Program-made: the position numbers and the translations under genes
Notes under the pieces: model-generated
Databases searched by the model: none
What the model was told of the DNA's origin: nothing
What the model saw: the letters and a program-made list of their open reading frames with translations, nothing else
In this document: in pieces, positions 1 to 11,804 of the stretch
How positions within the stretch are numbered: the first letter of the stretch is position 1
How the letters are laid out: every line of letters begins with the position of its first letter
Assembly: GCF_011075055.1 (NCBI RefSeq)
Contig: NC_058147.1
Span: forward strand, 9,982,001-10,046,000
Source of the DNA: Mangifera indica
Lineage: Eukaryota; Streptophyta; Magnoliopsida; Sapindales; Anacardiaceae
DNA: 64,000 nucleotides
Direction of reading: 5' to 3'

Positions 1-169
1 TAACAATTATACCTTACAAATCTAAACAAAATATAATATTTTAAGGTTAGAATATTAAATTTTTTTAAGGGTTTAAGAAAATAAATTTTTAAATAAATAA
101 AAATATGTTTATAATTTGACTTTCAATTTTATTAAGTATCATAATTTTAACAAAATGCCGAAACAATCA

Positions 170-338
170 TGTTGGAAATTCAAATAAAAAAGAAAGAAAA
201 AGAGTCTCACATCTAATGAATAGAATAAAAAAAAGTGGTATATAAATGTTGTGAATTGGATCTTAACACAAGCAAATTGATTTTGTGTAATATGAGTTTT
301 AATCTTCACACTTGTAAGTCCAATATATATTTTTGATA
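170..338 (+). repeat. TRIM left terminal repeat
   Basis: It starts TGTTGGAAATTC and ends TTTTTGATA next to the primer-binding site. It aligns along its full length with 548-712, with scattered substitutions and a few indels. Confidence 0.85.
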
Positions 339-352
339 TGGTATCAGAGCAC

Positions 353-530
353 GAGCCAAACGGCAGATTTAAAAGTCTAAATGTTCCTGGATACAAGTGA
401 CAATGAGCTCAGCTATAAACCGGTTGAGCCAAACGACAGGTTTAACAGTCTAAGTGTTCTTAGATACAAATGATAATACACCTAACCATAAACCGGCTAA
501 GCCAAATGGTAGATCTAACAACTTAGGTGT
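353..530 (+). repeat. Tandem repeats inside the TRIM
   Basis: A unit beginning GAGCCAAACGGCAG recurs at about 353, 426 and 499, a period near 73 bp. Each unit holds a TTAACAGTCTAAGTGTTC-like segment and the first two end near AACCGG. The third is partial. The array makes up most of the TRIM interior. Confidence 0.75.
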
Positions 531-547
531 TTACACTTAAGCGGGGG

Positions 548-712
548 TGTTGGAGACTCAAACAAAAAAGAAAAAAAAGTCTCACATCTAATGAATAGAA
601 CATAAAAAGTGGTATATAAATATTGTATATTGGACCTTAACACAAGTCAATTAGTTTTATGTAATATGAGTTTCAATCTTCATACTTATAAACCCAATAT
701 ATATTTCCGACA
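548..712 (+). repeat. TRIM right terminal repeat
   Basis: It starts TGTTGGAGACTC after the polypurine tract and ends TTTCCGACA. The target duplication copy AATCA follows at once. Confidence 0.85.
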
Positions 713-1412
713 AATCATTTCTAATAAAACCAAACATAATTCATTGGTGAAAGTAAATGACAAATAAAAATTTAGTTTTTTGAAACTTTAAAGAGTGAAA
801 ATTGTTATTTCACTAAACCTTGGGTGATACATAGTGGTTTGGCCCGACTAAATATAAATTCATTATTCCAAATTGACAGACATGCAAAAGAGCAGCTGAT
901 TTATAATATTGTTTATGTAGCTGTCTCACGTATTTGTCAATTGGTGAGATGTGATCTCAGTTAAGATAACCACCAATGATTTTGTTGCCTTTGTCAATTT
1001 ATGGGTTTGTATGAATGTAACAGAATCTGCATGATTCTAACGTAACGTTACACTTCTTGGTCACTTCACAAATTTATAGGGAGCTTTGTGTCTATTTTAA
1101 AAACTTATGGAAGCCCATGATAATCTGTATCCATACATTATTTAAATAAATTGAAAAAAAAAATAAAACAAGGAATTTTAAGATTAACCTAATTTTTTCA
1201 TATATGCCATAATTTATAATATATCTAAGAGCCAGCATAGTCTCCTATATTGATTGTCTGATTTTATAATTTTACAATTAAGAGAAATATAATACTTTCT
1301 CACAATTTTCTGATTATGAAATGAAAATTGAATTTGAAATGAAACTTCGCATGAAGGAGTCTCTTGTTAATTTTCAAAAACTCAAATACTTATCATTTTG
1401 TTAAAATTTATT
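713..1412. other. AT-rich intergenic spacer
   Basis: No gene, RNA or clear repeat is visible in this stretch. Confidence 0.5.
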
Positions 1413-1707
1413 GTTAAGAATAAAGGTAAAAATGTTATTAATAAAAAATATTTAAAAAAACTAAAAATTTATCATATTCTCTTTTAAGTTTAAAAATCTA
1501 ACAATTTTACCATACTTAAAGTTTGAAAAATGATCATTTACCCCTAAGATTTTTCTAGTCACCACTACCAACGGTCGAAAATGACAACAATCACGTTCTC
1601 TCTCCCTCTCAGCTTTTCTCTCCATCTTGGTCTATCTCTAACCATCATCGATTTCATCTTCATTCGGTTAGTGATAGTTGAGGATGAACAAAGATAAAGA
1701 GAAAAGT

Positions 1708-1744
<37 letters not shown>

Positions 1745-1923
1745 ACGGTGGTCATTGCCTCCTGCCACCGATAGTGGTGACTAGAAAAATTATAAGAGGA
1801 AATGATCATTTTTAAAACTTTGAGTGAAAAAAAAATTATTAAATTCTTAAATTTAAGAGAGAAATGTGATAAATTTTTAATTTTTTTTAAATATGTTTAC
1901 TAAATAATATTTTCACCCTTAAC
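1413..1923. mobile_element. Foldback element with ~165-bp inverted arms
   Basis: The left arm (about 1413-1575) and the reverse complement of the right arm (about 1770-1923) read alike. Both start GTTAAG, pass through an AAAAATTTATCA block and a TGATCATTT block, and end TTTTTCTAGTCACCACTA. The loop carries a GA microsatellite. Target duplication is not clear, so the superfamily is uncertain. The layout (poly-T arms meeting a GC-richer core) resembles the GGCCAAAGG family elsewhere in the window, but the termini differ. Confidence 0.6.
1709..1742. repeat. (GA)n microsatellite
   Basis: About 17 uninterrupted GA dinucleotides in the loop of the foldback element. Confidence 0.9.
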
Positions 1924-3359
1924 CTATTGATACTTCATTATTAGAATCAACCTCAAATAAGTGGCAATGAGCGTATAATTTAATATTCCCCAACCACAAT
2001 TAGCAAGGCGGTGGAGATCTTTAATAGTCCCCTTAATTATTCAAATTTGTAATTTAATAGACAAGAAAATGTTTTCGCATGATAAAAACAAAAAAATCAC
2101 GCGTGGAAAAGGTCTTGCGCATATTTTAATCACGTGGAATTGGCCGACGACCTATCAGTCTGATCTGATAATACAACGTACCTATATATTTAATTGTTAG
2201 TTTTCGTTATCAATTGACCAAACTTCAATCCAATTAGATTTCATCTCATATTTCCCCTAACAATTTATAATTTGTAAACAGAAACAATTACAGTTGAAGA
2301 GACCCTGGGCCCCTTCAAAATGTTCAAGCCTTGCAGCAGAGCAGCCTATCAAAGACAAAAGACCAAAAAATAATTTATAATTTATTTCTTCAATTACTCG
2401 CTTTTTTTATTTTTATTTTTTTGTTGTTTTTTATTTATTAAAATATGTGACATGTCACATGTTTCCAATTTTTTTTTTTTTTCAGAAGGGAGATAGGTTA
2501 TTTCCCACTTAAATTTTGCTGAAATAACAAGTTTTCATATTTTAAATTTTAGAAAAATAATATTTTTCCATCAGTCAAAGGCTATTTTTTACCCATTAAA
2601 TTAAAAAAAAAAAAAGCTAAATACTGTCTTCTGTTGATTTTCTAATATATATTAAATTATATATTTATATTTTATTTAATTAAATATACAAAATTACTCT
2701 TGGTACAAGAAAATCAAAATTTAATCAATATAATGAAAGTTAATTTATCACTTTAATTTATCCATTTATTGCAATTTACCATCATAATTGAGTAATCTAT
2801 GATAAAAATTTTATTATGCATTTTTACATCATCATCTTCATTTTCTAATAAACATGCACATATAAGATCTCGGATAATGGAATATCCTTTGTTTATATTC
2901 CTACAATTCATTAAATTCATCTAAAAGTCTTTGATTACTCCAACAATTTATTAAGAAATTTGAAGAAATAATAGTTCTCAAATATTTAATATCAAGAAAT
3001 AAAATATTTCTCCTACCAACTTTTAAATTTATCACTTAAACCTCTATCTTTAATTGAAAAAATAAAAAAAATAAAAACCCTAACCCTAACTCTAACAAAA
3101 TTCTAAATTCGTATTCACAATAATTATAATTGAAATTAGGATTTGAATAGTTTAGAATCACAACAGAATGATTTACACTATATATATACACATACACACA
3201 CGTGAATTACATTTTCTCTTTTAAGGTTTGACTTTAAAAAATAAAATTTTTTAACCTAAACTCAAACTTTATTAAAAAAAAGACTAATATATAAAAGCAA
3301 AATAGTAATTTTACCATTCATTAGGTTTGAAAAAATAAAAAACAATAGCTTTCTATTAA
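1924..3359. other. AT-rich intergenic spacer
   Basis: Homopolymer-rich, low-complexity sequence with stops in all frames. No gene is seen. A short CCCTAACCCTAAC stretch lies near 3078. Confidence 0.5.
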
Positions 3360-3850
3360 ACTAAACGTTTTAAATATAACAATTTAACTCTTAAAAATGT
3401 TTAAAAGCTCATAAATCAATCTTTGAAAATTTTCAAACCTTTGTATATTTTGAAACTACTATATAACCCTAATAATTGTAATTTAACATTTATACCAATA
3501 ATTGTTATATTTTGTTCATTTCCATAAGGTATAATTGTCATTTTTAAAACTATTAGGGACAAATTAAAAATCAAAATTACCAAAAGACCCTAAACTTTTT
3601 TTAATTTTAATAACCCGTTAAAATTTTCAAAAAGATTATTAATATTTTTAAAATAATAATTCACCCATTGATATACAATTATATAATAAAGACATGTATA
3701 ACTATAGAAGAAAAAAAGAAAGGCAAAGTTTACACAAAAAGAAATAAGAATTTTTTATATAATTTAGATATTTAAAAGTTTATTTTTAATTTATTAGTTT
3801 AAAGTTATATAATAATTTTAAAAATAAAATATTGTGTCGAAATTAAATAT
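3360..3850. repeat. Dispersed unknown repeat, copy 1
   Basis: The stretch with AATTGTCATTTTT.AAACTATT, then ACCCTAAA..TTTTTT, then AATTTTCA.AAAGA is related to 4620-4800 and 58260-58670. Similarity to the 58-kb copy continues into the AAGAAAAAAAGAAAGG and TTAATTTATTAGTTTA parts. No ORF or terminal structure could be defined. Confidence 0.45.
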
Positions 3851-4619
3851 AAAAAATATTAATTATTTAATAATTTCTTTGTTTATTTATTGTGGCGTTT
3901 CCAATTTATTCTTCCTCTAAAGGTGTATATAATTAACTATACATAATAAATATATGGGTGGTATTGTAGTATCTATGTCATTTCATTCAAAGTTCCTTTT
4001 AAACACGACTTCAACTTTTGCCTCATAGAAAAAGGAAAAATAAATAAAAAGAATAAATTAAAGGAGGAAGAAAAAGGTTGGAGATAGGAAGAGTGTTTGA
4101 ATGGAGAAATCAAAGATTACAGCTAAAGGTGAAGTGGAGATGTTATCCATATTTGATTCTAAAGGGTGACGTGGGGAGCATGCTACCATGTTTCATCATT
4201 TATGTCTATGAAATATTCTAACTTTACAATACCTTAATTAATTAATTAATTGATACCTACATTACAAATTTGACTTTCATCATCTCACCATTTAATTGTA
4301 TTTTGTTTTCTATTTCTCTTCTAGTTGAAGAATAAATATTGGATGAAAATGTGGACATATGAAGATTTTATTATTGAAAAAAATAAGGCCAAATGATTAT
4401 TTCTTCTACAAGGTTCGATGAAATGATAAATTCCCATTTTATAAGTTTCAAAAAAGTAAATTATTATCAATTATCTATTTTTATTAGTGAATTTTATTTT
4501 ATTTTTTCTAGAAATAATTGTTTATCCTTTTATTAAAATTATGAAATTACCAGTAATACTAAATATAAATGTCGAATTATAATTATATTTTTATGAGTTA
4601 TACAAAATATTAAAACTTT

Positions 4620-4800
4620 AATCAACATTGAAATGTTGTGTTCTTTTGGGGTTTAGTTGTCATTTTTGAAACTATTGAGGGGATATTTTAAAATTTTAAA
4701 TTTTCAAAAATACTCTTGAACTTTTTTAAAATTTAAATTCCTTTAAAAACTTTCGTTAACACTCTTAATATTTTCAAAAAATTATAATTAATCTCCAAAT
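4620..4800. repeat. Dispersed unknown repeat, copy 2 (partial)
   Basis: It shares GTTGTCATTTTTGAAACTAT and the following blocks with the copies at 3.5 kb and 58.3 kb. Confidence 0.45.
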
Positions 4801-5515
4801 ATAAGTCATTTTGAAAAGAAAAATATAATAAAAAGATTTATGCAATCTTTCATTTAAGATCAACACTAACAAAGTGAATGACAAGCGAGATTTTGCCTTT
4901 TACAAATTTAATGAATGAAAAATTTCCATTTTAGTAAATCAAATCTTTAGGTTTGGCTGTTGAGTAGTTGATAGCTTCTCCGTATCGGTTAAATGAATAT
5001 TAATACACTTATAATAATAACTAATATGGATTCTAATAAAAATATAGTATCATATGTTTAAGTGTTAAATCATACAATAATACAGACATTATTGTATTTG
5101 TTTTGCTTTATTTATTTCAATAAATACATTCTGTAGTCCAACCAAGCTTGTGAAAAAACTAAATTTATTCTATTAATTTGAGAAAAACATCTTTATAATA
5201 AATAAAAATGTTCTTTAATAAAAAATTGGTGGTTATATTGTTACAGTGGCAAATTCATGATACATTGGATTAATTTCAGAAGGCCTGATGGGTGTGGTCA
5301 AATAATTGGATCTTTCAGCCTAATGTTGAAACAAATGGGAGGCCTTTCCGAAGCCTAAAATTAAAACTGATAAGGGCCCATTTCTTTTTTCATTTTTTAA
5401 AATTTAGTGGTAATTTAATTTAAGCCATTAGATCAACACATTGCCAAAGGAAGAAAAATGTGATATATCGATGGCAATTGTTTGGGTGATCCATGCTACA
5501 TTAACATAGATAGTG
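4801..5515. other. AT-rich intergenic spacer
   Basis: No gene or repeat structure recognised. Confidence 0.4.
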
Positions 5516-5870
5516 TAACATCCCTGGTCCAATAATCCGGCCCATTATTAAGATATTGTCCACTTTGGACACACAGTCCATCATAGGTTTGCTTCTGGGC
5601 TTTGCAACCAAAAACACGTCTTAACAGTTAAAGAGTTCACAGACTATTTAACCAACCAAATTCTCTCATCACTAACCAATGTGGGATACATAGATAGACC
5701 CAACATCTCTCCCGTGCTTTGTCGATATGGGATTCGCCAAAAGGTATCACAGATAGTCAATAACTTACACTATCACATTCGTTGGCTTATTACAAGCTAT
5801 TGTTTATACAATTCATTTGCCACGCATACATACATACATACTATATGCGGAAAAACCGACAAATATTATT
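5516..5870 (+). repeat. LTR-like repeat fragment beginning TGTAACATCCC
   Basis: It begins TGTAACATCCCTGG and holds a GGCCCATTATTAAGATATTG block, a TTTGGACACACAGTCC block and a CCAATGTGGGAT block. These resemble a common non-coding LTR or TRIM-like repeat of eudicot genomes (recalled, not searched). No partner LTR or target duplication is seen, so the ends are uncertain. The 63-aa reading frame inside is not considered a gene. Confidence 0.35.
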
Positions 5871-5987
5871 AAGTATCAAACATTGTTAGGGGTGACACTA
5901 TTAAGTATGTCTAGAAAGAAGTTTAGTAAGACATCAAAACGCAAGTTCATTGCAAGGTAGAATGATTAGGTTGTTGTTTAAAAAATG

Positions 5988-6811
5988 GGCAAAGGACTAT
6001 TTTTCATTCAAATTTTAGCTCAATCTCAAAAGTATATTAATAATAGTTCAAAAATCCAAATATTTATTCACAGACTAAATTCTATTAAAATTTTTTGTTA
6101 CAGATAAGGGTAAAATTATCATTTTACCATTAAACCATACAAAACTATATCATTTTACCTCTATATTTTGAAAAACTAACAATTTTTTCCCATAATCAAG
6201 TTTTTACAACTTACTATTTCCCCTCCTAGGGTTTGAAAATCTTTTTCAACTAACAAATTTGACGAGTCGTCGATGGTCAGAATGACAGGAGGACAATGTC
6301 TGGACGACGAAATGTCATCTATCGTCTAGACACCAAAGGACAATGCTTCATCGTTCATATGAAGTATCATCTTCAGACTGACAATTCTTTTGGACAATGC
6401 TTCGTCGAGAAGTGTCATAGATTTGGATGACGCAAGGTCGATCTGGACAACGCTTCTCCACATCATCTAGATCGATGATGCTTCGTTGATTTAGAGATGA
6501 CGCTTCGTCATCTAGACGCCGTCTTCTTATCGTTTCGACTATCGACGACTCGTTGGATTTGTTGGTTGGAAAAGATTTTCGAACCCTAAAGGAGAAATGG
6601 TAAGTTTTTAAAACTTAATCCTAGAAAGAAATTGTTAGTTTTTCAAATTGTAGAGGTAAAATGATATAGTGGTAAAATGAAAATTTTACCCTTATCTTTG
6701 ATAAAAAATTTTAACAAAAGTTAGCTTATGGGTGAGTATATAAATTTTTGAACTGTTACATATGTTCTTTTGAGAATGAGCTAAAATTTTGGTTGATGAT
6801 TGTCCTTTGCC
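5988..6811. mobile_element. Foldback Mutator-like element B, 9-bp TSD
   Basis: The left end GGCAAAGGACTATTTTTCATTC and the right end ..GATTGTCCTTTGCC are inverted repeats. The arms run about 270 bp each, to ACGAGTCGTCGAT on the left and ATCGACGACTCGT on the right. A perfect 9-bp direct repeat TTTAAAAAA lies at 5977-5985 and 6812-6820, with two extra bases (TG) on the left. Nine-base duplications and long inverted repeats are typical of Mutator-like elements. The core (about 6265-6545) is non-coding and full of GACGA, CGTCTAGAC and AATGCTTCGTC motifs. There is no transposase, so it is non-autonomous. Confidence 0.8.
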
Positions 6812-6820
6812 TTTAAAAAA

Positions 6821-7581
6821 GCAAACCCTTAATGTAGCAATTATTAGAAAATAGGGACCTTCATGGGAGACATAGGAACTACAAGCCTTTTAAATTCATG
6901 ATCACGACCACTAACATGGACCATAAAGTGCCCTTTTTAAGCTCTTATAGTTCTTCTCCCTTTAAGCTCATCGATTTATTTGGCTTAATCGATATACCAA
7001 AAAGACTATGAAATTGAATTCATGAAAGTTGGATGTGTAAATGGCTATATATAAAGGTTAAAAAGTGTGCCACTAAATGAGAAGATAAGTTATGTAGAGA
7101 AAGAGATAGAAAGAAGACTAAAAATGGCAAAAGATGAACTTAACATAGACTTAAAATCCTTTTTCATGCAAAACAAATGCAATTTATGCATTAGACTTTA
7201 AAGGTTTTGATTATTATTTATTTACGGGGGTTTTTAGTTGTCAAGTTAGGAACAGGTCAAACCCCTTAATTTTAGAGAACTAGATTGTTACCCCAACATT
7301 AGTTATTTATTTTTAACTTTATCACTTGGAGAGTATATAATGTCATGATCTTATTTTGTAACACTGTGATCTATGTAGCAAGTGTGGAAAGCATATAAGG
7401 TTATGAGACTTTGCGAAAGATTCAAGCAAATGTGACAATTAAGATGTGAAAATATGTTTTCTCCCATCATATTGATAAAACTTCATATGACTATTTATGA
7501 TGAAGATGTTTCGTAATAGGGGATTAGGTTGATAAAAGTTCTTTATAGTCAATGATGAAGAATAGAGGTCTAGTAATCATG
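6821..7581. other. Intergenic spacer
   Basis: No gene is recognised between the foldback element and the gypsy LTR. Confidence 0.4.
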
Positions 7582-8639
7582 TGTCACACCCCTAAGATCA
7601 AAACCCAAAAGCAAGGTTAAGTATGCACGTAGGATGCCAAGACATGGTGTGTAGAAAGGGCACAAGGGGCATTAACAAATGGAATGCCTGCACGAAGCTA
7701 AGTTGAAGTACACATGATGCCAATAACGGGATGCATGCGCGAAATCTAGATGAGGCACAAAGTGCTAATAAAAGGATGCATTTAAGACAACGCTCGTTAG
7801 GCACAAAGCAATGAGATGCACATGTGGGACTTGGGCAAAGAGCTCACAAGTCCAAGCCAAATGGTTGAGGTTGTATATAGTGCTTGTGGCTTTTTAATAG
7901 GCATACAAACCTTTGGGCTTATTTGATGGCAAAGCACATTGGGGTGATAAAGTCATGTCTTATCTACCTAAAACAAGGCTGGTTGGTTCAATGGGTTGGC
8001 TAACAACAAAGTTATAAGTAATCACCACTAATGGTTCAGAGACAAGAAACATGGGCTTACCTGACTTTGCATGTGTAGCTTGATGCATTTGAGTAGAGCA
8101 GTAATTGGCATTATTGGGAGCTACTAAGTGCTAGCTGATGGTTGAGAATGTCCAAGATGTTGTAGTTGCATGGACAAAACCCAAAGACTATGTTGTTGGC
8201 AGTTTTGTGTGAAAAAACTACCATTGTTTAAATTCAAACATGTAACCTACTTGTAACTATCTTATCCAAGTGTGCTTATAAATAAAGGCTGGTGCCCTAC
8301 ACATGTACGAGTGAGTACTAAAGTGCTTTCACATTTAATTTGCCTTTGTAATCATTTTGATATTTATTAATAAAGGTTGGGAAGAGTTACTTGTATATGC
8401 TTGTGTTGATCTATTTACTTGATGCCTTTACTACTTTTCATATACTTGTTGTTTTACTGATTATTGATGCACTAATGTTATTGTGCGTACCATTTTTTCC
8501 CTTTATTTCTAGTTGTTGAACCTCTTTCTTCTTTGCCAGAAATCATAGGGAAAGTGTTGAACTAAGTTAGATAGAACTTATCTGCATTATAGACCCCAAT
8601 TTGTAACATTGCCAACATGACAAAATTAGCCTTATGACA
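7582..8639 (+). repeat. Probable 5' LTR of a Ty3/gypsy element
   Basis: It starts TGTCACACCCC and ends ..TGACA just before a degenerate primer-binding site. It holds a TATA-like CTTATAAATAAAGG (about 8276) and a later AATAAAGG polyadenylation-like signal (about 8370), as an LTR should. The right-hand LTR is missing, so the limits are inferred. The small minus-strand ORF near 7.6-7.8 kb lies inside it and is not a gene. Confidence 0.55.
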
Positions 8640-8641
8640 AC

Positions 8642-8653
8642 TGGTGTCAGGGC
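8642..8653 (+). other. Degenerate primer-binding site
   Basis: TGGTGTCAGGGC differs by two bases from TGGTATCAGAGC, the usual site for initiator-Met tRNA. It lies 2-3 bp after the inferred LTR end. Confidence 0.6.
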
Positions 8654-8684
8654 TAAGAGAAAGACACAAACAAGTTAGTAAAAC

Positions 8685-9165
8685 ATGGCTAAGGGAAATA
8701 CTGCTTTGAATGAGCAAATTTCTAGACTTGAACTTTTATTGGAAGTTATTTTTGAAACTTTTGAAATGGGTGATTCCTCTGACCTCTTTAGGCGAATATC
8801 AAACATTGAAGTATACATTGTTGGAATCATGAATTTAATGATATAAGAAATGGAAAACCTATCTTGAGAGAACTATGACACTCATTGAGAAATAACCATA
8901 CTCAAGAAGGTCATCATAAGTATTGACAAGAAAAATGAGGGAACTAGAAGGGTTAAACTACTAGAGCCCAAACCTTTCAATAGCACCAGAAGCTTAAAAG
9001 AACTTTAGAACTTTCTATGAGATGTTGAACAATATTTTGTTGCCACTCATTTACCTAATATAAAGAAAGTTGCTATGACTGCAATGTATTTGAGTGGTGA
9101 TGCCAAGCTATGGTGGTGCACCAGGACTTGAGAAGATGAACGTATAGATAGGCCAAAGATAGATG
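8685..9165 (+). pseudogene. Ty3/gypsy gag remnant
   Basis: Translation from the ATG at 8685 starts MAKGNTALNEQISRLE and has several stops. Further on it reads KKVAMTAMYLSGDAKLWW, which matches the retrotransposon gag core (..A..YL.G.A..WW). The frame stops just after a DRPKID-like string, where unrelated AT-rich DNA begins. Expressed gag would form the virus-like particle. This copy is dead. Confidence 0.7.
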
Positions 9166-9734
9166 TTGTGTCTTACTCGCAAGTACATGAATCATTAAGT
9201 AATGTAATAAATATCGATTCTATAGGGATTAGTTAAGTAATATAATATAAATAGTTATAATTATATAAAGATACAATTATATGCAATTTGTAAAAAATTC
9301 AAATTCTTACTATAAAGATACAACGTATAATTATAATATGAATAAAAAATTTAAAAGACATCTATAATCTGTTTAACCAAATCAAATTCGTATTACTTAA
9401 TAATAAAATAAAAATATTTAAATAATAATAAAAGTAATTATAATTATATAAAGATATAACTATATACAATCCATCAAGATTTTAATTATTGTTGATATTA
9501 TTTTTTAACATTTATATAATTTACCCTTAACAAATTATATTAAAGTAATATTTCTCTAAAATATTTAAGTCAATTTAGGTCGTGTCGGGTTACTTTTGTA
9601 TAAACCCTGACACTATTCTATTTAATTTCAAACAGTATTGAGTTATCTCGAAATAAATTTTGTGTAAAAAAATTCAACACTAATTAGATATTTTTTGTGT
9701 CGTGTCATGTTGAAAATTGCCAACTTTATGAATT
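9166..9734. other. 570-bp non-coding interruption in the gypsy element
   Basis: This replaces the expected end of gag, the protease and the first part of reverse transcriptase. It is AT-rich and starts near ACTCGCAAGTACATGAATC. It holds an imperfect direct repeat (ATAGTTATAATTATATAAAGATACAA at about 9250 and a similar stretch at about 9435). It is an insertion combined with a deletion, or a rearrangement. Its origin is unknown. Confidence 0.5.
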
Positions 9735-10492
9735 TCTAAGGAAGATCAGGCCAAGACCAGTTGTGTAATAAGGTATGGTTCCTATGAATTCTTAGACATG
9801 CCATTTGGCTTGATCAATGCACCTACTACGTTTTGCAACTTGATAAATCAAGTTCTATATGAATTCTTGAATGACTTTGTGGTGGTATATCTTGATGACA
9901 TTGTTGTTTATAGTAATTCACTTAATGAGCATGTTATGCATTTGAGATTGGTCTTTGCTAAATTGAGGGAATTCCAATTGTTTGTCAAGAAAGAAAAGTG
10001 TGAATTTGCTAAACAAAAATTAAGTTCCTTAGGTATATTATTGGGTAAAATCATGTTAGGATGGACTTTAAGAAAATAGAGGCTATTGTTGAGTGGCTTG
10101 CCCTTATTAGGGTTTTTAAATTAAGATCATTACTTGGCCTAACAAACTATTATAAAACGTTTATTGCTAGATATGCTAAAATTGATGCACCTTTGGTTGA
10201 CTTGTTAAATAAAAATGAAAGTTAGGATTGGACGATGAAATGTAACAAAATCTTCAAGGGTTTAAAGAAGACAATCTCATCTGAACTTCTGCTTAGATTG
10301 CCTAATTTTATGGTATCATTTGAAGTACACACTGATGCCTCAGATAAGGCTATAAGTGGGGTGTTGGTGCAAGACAACCACTTGATTACACTTGAAAGCA
10401 GGAAGTTGAATCTTGTTGAGCAAAAATATTCTGATAATGAGATTGAGATGGTAGTTGTGGTCTATTGTTCCTTAGAGACAAAGTTTCGTTGA
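9735..10492 (+). pseudogene. Ty3/gypsy reverse transcriptase / RNase H remnant
   Basis: The translation holds YGSYEFLDMPFGLINAPTTF, then the catalytic box VYLDDIVVYS, then EKCEFAK. After a frameshift near 10050 it continues KIEAIVEWLA, LRSLLGLTNYYK and the RNase H start FEVHTDASDKAISGVL and ESRKLN. The YLDD aspartates are present, but the frameshift, an in-frame stop near 10223 and loss of everything after the start of RNase H make it non-functional. Domain order and the FxVHTDAS motif are typical of plant Ty3/gypsy elements. Confidence 0.85.
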
Positions 10493-11800
10493 TCAATAAT
10501 CAAAACCCATTACATAATTTTTAGGAATTTATAGATCCATCGTAAACCTTAGAGAGAGAGTTTAGCTATACATGACAATAAAGTCTAACAAAAAAACAAA
10601 GTTGAAGAAATAGTCATTTTAAATCAATAGAAGTTTTAGAGAGAGAAAAAAACTCTAAATTCCTCAAATCTTGATTATCTTGGGTCTTCCTTGTTTGATC
10701 TTCAGTTTTCTCTTTGTTTCTTAAAACTCTCTCTCACTAAAATCTCTTAGGGCTATTTTATTTTTGGTGATTATGGGTACAATTATGATCATAAGATTTT
10801 ACCCATAATCTTTCTTTATACAGTATGCCACTTAACCCTATTTTGCTATTTTTTAAATTTTATTTTCACCTAGTAATTATGGGTACAATTATGATCATAA
10901 GATTGCCTATAATTGATCATTATCTCTTTTTATAAACTCTTTTTATTTGTTTCTTTAAGTTTCCATTTTCGATCTAAGAAGGTTTGAACGTCTCCAAAAC
11001 ATCTAAAACATGGTTCAAAATTTAAAATAAGTTCAAACTATCAAAAATAAATAAAACTTAAAGAATTTGATAAAATAAACCAAAAATTCATTTTAAAAAT
11101 ATACTATTATAAACCCTACTTGTGTGTATTTTATACACATATCAAATGACAAGAATATTTTAAATGAGAAAAACTATAATAATAGATAATGACAAGATTT
11201 TTTTTATTGTTAAAATTTTTCAATGATAAAAAATAGACTTTTAACAATTAGTTTTCTTTTGTTAAAGTTGTAAAGTTATTTATTTTTAATGAAAGTATAA
11301 ATAATTGGTCATTAAAATAATGAAAATAATACTAATAATGACCGGATATTTATCTATTTCTTATTTTTCTCTTGCTAATGCTAGTTTTTTTTTTTTTTTA
11401 GTGGTATTCCTTTTGACAAACATGTATTCACTTTTAGAGTTTAATAAAATATCATAAAAGTTTTATCTTAAAGATATAGGAAATGAGACTCAACTTTAAA
11501 CAACTAATAAAAAAGGGAACATATAAATTCCATAATTGACCCAATCTATATATATAAAGTGCTTAAGTCTTAACAGATAATATCCAAAAGAGAAGATACC
11601 AACACAAATCACCAAAAGGAAAAAAATAATTGATTATACATATTTTATTTCAAAGATGCCTTACATGTTATGTCCTAGTTTAGTACTAAAAAGTGCATTA
11701 AAAATCTACTAATAACATAAACATTCTATTTATTAAAAAAAAAAAAAACACAGATATTCTTACAGTAGTGTGGGGGAAACAATATCCTCCAATTTAAAAG
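10493..11800. other. Intergenic spacer
   Basis: AT-rich. A 35-40 bp block around GGGTACAATTATGATCATAAG occurs twice (about 10767 and 10878). No gene is seen. Confidence 0.4.
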
Positions 11801-11804
11801 GATA

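Larger units (their letters stand above)
170..712 (+). mobile_element. TRIM (miniature LTR retrotransposon), complete
   Basis: Two direct repeats (170-338 and 548-712, about 165-169 bp) both begin TGTTGG and flank a short non-coding interior. Directly after the left repeat is TGGTATCAGAGC (339-350), the primer-binding site complementary to plant initiator-Met tRNA. Directly before the right repeat is a purine run AAGCGGGGG, a polypurine tract. The whole unit is flanked by a perfect 5-bp target duplication AATCA (165-169 and 713-717). The size (543 bp), the lack of coding sequence and these signals together define a terminal-repeat retrotransposon in miniature. It must be mobilised in trans. 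The family name is unknown. Confidence 0.9.

Noticed and set aside
139..396. 85-aa minus-strand ORF
   Set aside because: It overlaps the TRIM left repeat and primer-binding site; composition follows the repeat and no domain is visible.
1565..1768. 67-aa minus-strand ORF with a SLSLSL run
   Set aside because: It is the translation of the (GA)n microsatellite in a foldback loop.
3078..3092. CCCTAACCCTAAC as an interstitial telomere repeat
   Set aside because: Only about two units and not the exact plant CCCTAAA heptamer; too short to mean anything.
7598..7804. 68-aa minus-strand ORF
   Set aside because: It lies within the inferred gypsy LTR with no domain or conservation argument.
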